Origin: an uncultured beta proteobacterium
Lineage (GTDB): Bacteria > Pseudomonadota > Gammaproteobacteria > Burkholderiales > Rhodocyclaceae
DNA: 10,388 nucleotides
Direction: 5' to 3'
NCBI GenBank assembly: GCA_903910495.1
Contig: CAIVZW010000050.1
Location: 1-10,388, forward strand
The position numbers and the translations under genes are program-made. The notes under the pieces were generated by a model. It had not been told where the DNA came from. It worked only from the letters and a program-made list of their open reading frames with translations, and did not search any database. Each line of letters begins with the position of its first letter. The stretch's first letter is position 1. This document shows, one piece after another, positions 6,629-10,388 of the stretch.

Positions 6629-7273
6629 TTACTTCTTTCGTTCCTCAACAAACGCACGCAGGGTATCAACGATGAGAAAACCCACGGTTGCCCCTGCATC
6701 CTGGAGTCCCAGAGTCTTTTCCTGGAAACAGGCCGCCTTTCCGTGCTGGGCGATCATCCCTTTCGTGGCATCAAGCCCTTTGGCGGCGGCCTCGGCAGCT
6801 CTGGCCAGTGCTTCGGGAAGAGTTGCTGCGCAGGCCACGGAAGTTGCAAGGGACTCGGAAACGGGAGCGAGTACATCGATCAATGTCTTGTCCCCGCGTT
6901 TGGCCTTACCCCTTTCGATGACTCCGTTCAGAAAAGCGGCCCAGAAAAGAGACATCTCAGCGCTTCCAATCGACGAAGACGATTCAAGGGCTTTGCCGCC
7001 ACGCATGAAGCCGGTAGCAACGAGAGTCCCCATGGTCGATGGCGCCGCCTTGGCCATGGCCATGCCGGCCAGTTGCAGGGTACGGCCGACCGCATCCGCG
7101 CTATTGGCGCTCACCGATTCGTAGGCGGCAAGGAAAGCCTTGTTCATCGTCAGTCCGAGGTCGCTGTCGCCGACCTTGCCGTCGAGATCAATCAGATAGT
7201 CGCGCTGGGAGATGAAAACGTCACGCAGACTTGCGAAGAGCGGAACCAGTTCCGCCTTGCCTATGCTGTCCAT
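6629..7273 (-). CDS. DhaL-family kinase subunit, divergent (second copy)
   Basis: A 214-residue Dak-phosphatase/DAK2 domain protein, partner of the DhaK-like gene just upstream. The three metal-binding aspartates are kept (Asp31, Asp36, Asp38 in LDGKVGDSDLG), as is RGDKTLIDVL (126-135). Two regions differ strongly from standard DhaL. The nucleotide loop GGASGPLFGT is replaced by KAAPSTMGTLVAT (75-87). The C-terminal GRASYLGERS-GHQDPGAT region of E. coli DhaL reads GKAACFQEKTLGLQDAGAT (178-196). Leu39 takes the place of the usual His. Start ATG 7273 is fixed by a strong AGGAGG ten bases upstream. It is probably a separate subfamily acting on a different ketose or with a different donor; D-/L-erythrulose kinases are known relatives. 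Activity loss is possible but less likely, as the frame is intact and the gene sits in a tight operon. Confidence 0.85.
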   Translation of the reverse strand: MDSIGKAELVPLFASLRDVFISQRDYLIDLDGKVGDSDLGLTMNKAFLAAYESVSANSADAVGRTLQLAGMAMAKAAPSTMGTLVATGFMRGGKALESSSSIGSAEMSLFWAAFLNGVIERGKAKRGDKTLIDVLAPVSESLATSVACAATLPEALARAAEAAAKGLDATKGMIAQHGKAACFQEKTLGLQDAGATVGFLIVDTLRAFVEERKK

Positions 7274-7283
7274 GCCGCCTCCC

Positions 7284-7289
7284 CCTCCT
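7284..7289 (-). promoter_or_regulatory. Strong ribosome binding site of second dhaL
   Basis: In minus-strand sense AGGAGG, extended as AGGAGGGGGAGG, lies ten bases before the ATG at 7273. It is much stronger than the other ribosome sites seen here and fixes the start. It may ensure enough DhaL after the 67-bp gap from dhaK. Confidence 0.7.
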
Positions 7290-7312
7290 GTGCTGCGTAA
7301 TTATTCGTTGCA

Positions 7313-7329
7313 CCGGCGAATTTCGCCGG
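7313..7329. repeat. Short REP-like palindrome between second dhaK and dhaL
   Basis: CCGGCGAATTTCGCCGG is an 8-base-arm palindrome. It is flanked in minus-strand sense by GTCATT, giving GTCATTCCGGCGAA, which resembles the small dispersed GTCATTCC-type palindromes common between genes of betaproteobacteria. It falls inside an operon 12 bp after the dhaK stop. It may be a degenerate dispersed repeat that stabilises upstream mRNA. No second copy is seen in this window. Confidence 0.4.
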
Positions 7330-7340
7330 AATGACGGCAT

Positions 7341-8345
7341 TTAAAGCTGTTGCTGCTCGAAGAAAGGCGACTGCGCCGGCCGCGCGAGCAGCCGCCTGGT
7401 TTCGTCGTCGAGCTTGAGCAGCGAGATCGACGCGCCGGCCATTTCCATCGACGTCGCGTACTCGCCGACATAAACGTGGAAGACAGCAATTCCAGCTTCC
7501 TTGAGGATAGACGCGACGCGGCGAAAGATCACATAGAGTTCCTCTTTCGGTGTCGCGCCCAGGCCGTTGACCAGTACCGCGACTTCGTCACCGCGGGCGA
7601 AGGGAAGGTCGGCCAGGATGGGCTGCATCATTTCATCGACGACTTCATCGGCCTGGCGCAGCGCGCCACGCCGGATTCCGGGCTCGCCGTGGATGCCCAT
7701 GCCGATTTCCATTTCGTTTTCACCGATCGAAAACGACGCGTGCCCGACTTCGGGGACGATGCATGACGTCAGCGCGACGCCCATGGTGCGCACGTTGGCT
7801 TTGACTTTTTCGGCGACCCGCTTGACCTCGTCGAGCGCCATGCCTTCAGCGGCGGCGGCGCCGGCCGCCTTGTAGATGAAAAATATTCCGGCAACGCCGC
7901 GGCGCTTGTGCTCCTGACCCTTGGGCGACGATGCGACGTCGTCGTTGCCGACCAGAGAGAGCACCTTGATGCCTTCCAGATCGGCCATTTCAGCGGCCAT
8001 GTCGAAATTCATGATGTCGCCAGTGTAATTGCCGTAGATATAAAGCGCGCCGGCGCCCTGGTTGATGGCCCTGGTCACTTCGAGCATCTGATCGGCGCTC
8101 GGTGACTGGAATACGCCGCCGACCGCGCAACCGTCGAGCAGGCCGGTGCCGACATAGCCGAGAAAGAGCGGCAGATGGCCCGATCCGCCACCGGTGGCGA
8201 TGCCAACCTTGCCTTTGACCGGGTGCGCGGTGACGATACAGCGCAGATCGCCGGCGGCGCACGCGAGCTGCTGTGGATGGGCGGCGTAAATGCCTTCGAG
8301 CATCTCATCGACAAACTGTTCAGGGACATTCAGAAATTTTTTCAT
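7341..8345 (-). CDS. DhaK-family ketose kinase subunit (second copy)
   Basis: A 334-residue complete DhaK domain, colinear with the first copy. The substrate-site residues fall at the same numbers: GGGSGHLP with His57, GNYTGD with Asp110, GMGIHGEPG with His219. By eye the two copies share about 60% identity over residues 181-270. They differ near the pocket: GHEP becomes GHLP, and KNYSGD becomes GNYTGD. That, with the divergent DhaL partner, suggests a related but different substrate, such as a four-carbon ketose; plain dihydroxyacetone is not excluded. Start ATG 8345 has GAGG five bases upstream. It lies 59 bp after livF and 67 bp before the DhaL-like gene on the same strand, so it is likely cotranscribed with the importer. 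GC content is much higher than in the first copy, so a recent local duplication is unlikely. Confidence 0.88.
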   Translation of the reverse strand: MKKFLNVPEQFVDEMLEGIYAAHPQQLACAAGDLRCIVTAHPVKGKVGIATGGGSGHLPLFLGYVGTGLLDGCAVGGVFQSPSADQMLEVTRAINQGAGALYIYGNYTGDIMNFDMAAEMADLEGIKVLSLVGNDDVASSPKGQEHKRRGVAGIFFIYKAAGAAAAEGMALDEVKRVAEKVKANVRTMGVALTSCIVPEVGHASFSIGENEMEIGMGIHGEPGIRRGALRQADEVVDEMMQPILADLPFARGDEVAVLVNGLGATPKEELYVIFRRVASILKEAGIAVFHVYVGEYATSMEMAGASISLLKLDDETRRLLARPAQSPFFEQQQL

Positions 8346-8404
8346 AAGGCCTCAGCTGAAAGTGTTATTGATGGAGACGGAATCCCGATTCAGGTCATAT
8401 GCGA

Positions 8405-9130
8405 TCAGGCGGCGTGACCGCCGAGATAGGCGGCGCGTACCCGCGCATCGTTGGCTAACTCAGCGCTCACGCCCTCGATCACGATACGCCCGCCATCCAT
8501 GACGTAGGCGTAATCGGCGACGCGCAGCGCGGCTTTGGCGTTCTGTTCGACCAGCAATACCGAATGACCTTCGCTACGGATATGGCTGATCAGGTCGAAG
8601 ATCATGCGCACGACTTTGGGCGCGAGACCGAGCGAGGGTTCGTCCATCAGCAAGAGTTTCGGTCGCGACATCAGCGCGCGGGCGATGCATAGCATCTGCT
8701 GTTCACCACCGGACAGGGTGCCGCCGCTCTGCCGGTAACGCTCGCGCAGGATGGGGAAGCGATCGAGCTGCTTTTCGAGCTCCTCGGCGAAGGCTTCGGG
8801 AGATAATCCAACTGCCCCTATGCGCAGGTTTTCGGCGACGCTCATCGACGAAAAAATCTGTCGCCCTTCGGGCGCCTGAGCCAGGCCGGCGGCGACGATG
8901 CGATGCGAGGGCCATTGCGAAATTTCGCTGTCCTCAAAGCGTATGCTTCCGGCCGTGGCGCGATAAACGCCCGAAATCGCACGCATCAACGTCGTCTTGC
9001 CAACACCGTTGCTGCCCAGCACGGTGACGATACCGCCGACGGGAACGTGCAGCGAGATGCCATTGAGGATGGTCTGTTGGCCCATGCGTACTTGCAGGTC
9101 CTTGATTTCCAGCAAAGCTGCGGAGCTCAT
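8405..9130 (-). CDS. livF: Branched-chain amino acid-type ABC transporter ATPase LivF
   Basis: A 241-residue cytoplasmic ATPase of a HAAT (branched-chain amino acid/amide) importer. Walker A GSNGVGKTT is at 39-47, the Q-loop region around GLAQAPEGRQIF (82-93), the signature LSGGEQQ at 139-145, Walker B LLLMDEP at 159-165 and the switch region VEQN at 194-197, where LivF has Gln in place of His. The PEGRQIF element is typical of LivF. The start overlaps the livG stop (ATGA). HAAT systems also carry urea, amides, aromatic acids and other small molecules, so the name does not fix the substrate; the following kinase and amidohydrolase genes suggest a catabolic substrate. Confidence 0.93.
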   Translation of the reverse strand: MSSAALLEIKDLQVRMGQQTILNGISLHVPVGGIVTVLGSNGVGKTTLMRAISGVYRATAGSIRFEDSEISQWPSHRIVAAGLAQAPEGRQIFSSMSVAENLRIGAVGLSPEAFAEELEKQLDRFPILRERYRQSGGTLSGGEQQMLCIARALMSRPKLLLMDEPSLGLAPKVVRMIFDLISHIRSEGHSVLLVEQNAKAALRVADYAYVMDGGRIVIEGVSAELANDARVRAAYLGGHAA

Positions 9131-9894
9131 GCGGCCTCCTCTTCGCTGCCCAGATACGCTTCGAGCACGACCGGATCGCTGGATACCTGCTGCGGCGTGC
9201 CGTCGGCTATCTTGCGGCCCGAGGCCATGACCATCACGCGTTCACAAAGACTCATCACGAAAGACATGTCGTGTTCCACCAGCAGAATGGTCAGGCCCTC
9301 GTTCGAGAGCTTGCGCACAAAATCGGAGAGCTGCCCGGTCTCGGTGTCGTTGAGGCCGGCGGCCGGTTCATCGAGGATCAGCAGGCGCGGCGCGAGGGCC
9401 AGCGCCCGGGCGATCTCCAGATACTTGCGCTTGCCGTAGGAAAGATTGGCCGCGAGTTCGCCGGCCTGATCCTGCAGGCCGGCACGCTCGAGCACCTCCC
9501 AGGTGCGGCGGCTGATGTCTTCGGCATACTTGCGGTGATTGAACAGCGCTTTCGCCGGCGAATGGCCGAGCGCGCCGAGCGCGCCGATCGACACATTGTC
9601 GAAGACCGTCAGGTTGGGCATCACGCGCAGGTTCTGGAAAGTGCGCGCAATGCCGAGACGGGCGACCTGGAAGGACTTCATTTGCGAGATGTCGGTTTCG
9701 TCGAAAATGATGGTCCCCGAACTGAGCGGGAAGAAGCCGGTGATCAGGTTGAAGACGGTCGTCTTGCCGGCGCCGTTCGGGCCGATCAGGCCGACGCGCT
9801 CGCCGCGCTGCACGACGCCCGAGAAGTCATCGACCGCCAGCAGTCCGCCGAAACGCCGGGTAGCCTTGCGGATATCGAGTAAAGGTGTAGTCAT
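9127..9894 (-). CDS. livG: Branched-chain amino acid-type ABC transporter ATPase LivG
   Basis: The 255-residue second ATPase of the importer. Walker A GPNGAGKTT is at 38-46, ARTFQNLR with the Q-loop Gln at 83-90, the signature LSYGKRK at 151-157 (LivG proteins typically have a YG in place of SGG), Walker B LLILDEP at 171-177 and the switch His in VEHDM at 206-210. The frame stays open upstream through livM coding sequence, but ATG 9894, overlapping the livM stop as ATGA, gives the normal LivG N-terminus. Overlaps on both sides show tight coupling livM-livG-livF. Confidence 0.93.
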   Translation of the reverse strand: MTTPLLDIRKATRRFGGLLAVDDFSGVVQRGERVGLIGPNGAGKTTVFNLITGFFPLSSGTIIFDETDISQMKSFQVARLGIARTFQNLRVMPNLTVFDNVSIGALGALGHSPAKALFNHRKYAEDISRRTWEVLERAGLQDQAGELAANLSYGKRKYLEIARALALAPRLLILDEPAAGLNDTETGQLSDFVRKLSNEGLTILLVEHDMSFVMSLCERVMVMASGRKIADGTPQQVSSDPVVLEAYLGSEEEAA

Positions 9895-10388
9895 TGCCGC
9901 CACCCGAGTTGCTTGGCGTTGTCCCAGGCCAGGCCGAACTGCCGGCGCATCAGCGACAACACCGAGGTCTCGCCGAGCAGGCCGCGCGGCAGGAAAAGAA
10001 TCGACAGGAACATCACCAAGCCGACGACAATCATCCGGTAATCTCCGATCGGCCGCAGAACTTCCGGCAAGCCGAGCAGGATGATGGCGCCGACGATGGC
10101 GCCGGGCAGGCTGCCGAGGCCGCCGACAACGATCATGGCGAGGATCAGGATGGACTCCGAAAAACGGAAATCTCCCGGCGAGATATACCCCGTCGTGTGC
10201 GCCCACAGCGCCCCGGCGACGCCGGCAAAGAAACAGGCAAAGGCGAAGGACTGGATTTTCAGCCGCACTACGTTGAGCCCCATCGCTGCCGCGCACTGGT
10301 CGTCCTCGCGCACGGCGCGCAAGGCGTTGCCGTAGTAGGAATGCGCGAGACGCCCGAGGACGAAAGCGGTGAGCCCGGCAGAGACCGC
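9891..10388 (-). CDS. livM: Branched-chain amino acid-type ABC permease LivM (C-terminal part)
   Basis: The last 165 residues of an inner-membrane permease; the start lies beyond the right edge. The permease signature for coupling to the ATPases, SYYGNALRAVREDDQCAAAMGLN, is present (split here as SYYGNALRAVRED then DQCAAAMGLN). It is followed by hydrophobic helices: IQSFAFACFFAGVAGALWA, ILILAMIVVGGLGSLPGAI with the conserved GGLGS-GAIVGA pattern, and YRMIVVGLVMFLSILFLP ending in PRGLLG. The frame is open to the edge without a stop. livH and the periplasmic binding protein gene would be expected farther right but are not in view. Confidence 0.92.
   Translation of the reverse strand, partial: AVSAGLTAFVLGRLAHSYYGNALRAVREDDQCAAAMGLNVVRLKIQSFAFACFFAGVAGALWAHTTGYISPGDFRFSESILILAMIVVGGLGSLPGAIVGAIILLGLPEVLRPIGDYRMIVVGLVMFLSILFLPRGLLGETSVLSLMRRQFGLAWDNAKQLGWRQ

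Noticed and set aside
6614..7300. 228-codon plus-strand open frame opposite the second dhaL
   Set aside because: Antisense to a DhaL gene with conserved aspartates and a strong ribosome site; its translation is low-quality and Gly/Arg-rich.
9271..9882. 203-codon plus-strand open frame opposite livG
   Set aside because: Mirror frame of an ABC ATPase with complete Walker A, signature and Walker B motifs.
9127..10296. 389-residue minus-strand frame as a permease-ATPase fusion
   Set aside because: The N-terminal part is livM sequence read out of frame. The true livG starts at 9894 in an ATGA overlap.

Overview
The window looks like a proteobacterial chromosome segment. A betaproteobacterium (Rhodocyclales or Burkholderiales-like) is my inference from protein style, overlapping operons and the GC-rich right half; nothing here proves the taxon. 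No rRNA, tRNA, CRISPR array or intact mobile element was recognised.

Layout. Bases 1-500 hold broken minus-strand coding remnants: a piece of a UvrD/PcrA-like helicase running off the left edge, and the frameshifted C-terminal end of an unrecognised protein. Bases 470-740 are a regulatory region with three TTTCTCA repeats, a 6-bp-arm dyad, a very good sigma-54 (-24/-12) promoter and a leader of about 150 nt with two hairpins. This region drives a plus-strand dhaK-dhaL pair (741-2397) that ends in a strong hairpin terminator. After a 230-bp gap carrying a 10-bp-arm dyad comes a plus-strand sigma-54 activator (2628-4400) with a GAF-like sensor containing four cysteines, a PAS domain, an AAA+ domain and a Fis-type HTH.

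From 4475 to the right edge every gene is on the minus strand, transcribed toward the activator: livM (partial), livG, livF, a second dhaK, a second dhaL, a VOC/glyoxalase-like protein and an M20D amidohydrolase. The spacing is tight (three ATGA overlaps, other gaps 59-91 bp), as in one operon whose promoter lies beyond the right edge. Base composition changes at the convergent junction (about 4400-4475): the plus-strand dha block is visibly more AT-rich than the minus-strand operon.

Working model (inference). The left block is a self-contained, regulator-controlled triose/ketose kinase module resembling dhaKL-dhaR, but with a sigma-54 promoter. The right block looks like an uptake-and-catabolism operon: a branched-chain-amino-acid-type ABC importer brings in a small organic substrate, the M20D enzyme cleaves an amide or N-acyl bond, the VOC protein transforms an intermediate, and the divergent DhaK/DhaL pair phosphorylates a ketose-like product. 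No DhaM-type phosphoryl donor is in the window, and the second DhaL has a remodelled nucleotide-binding loop. The donor and substrate of both kinases are therefore the main open questions, and the right-hand operon is the best candidate here for an undescribed pathway.
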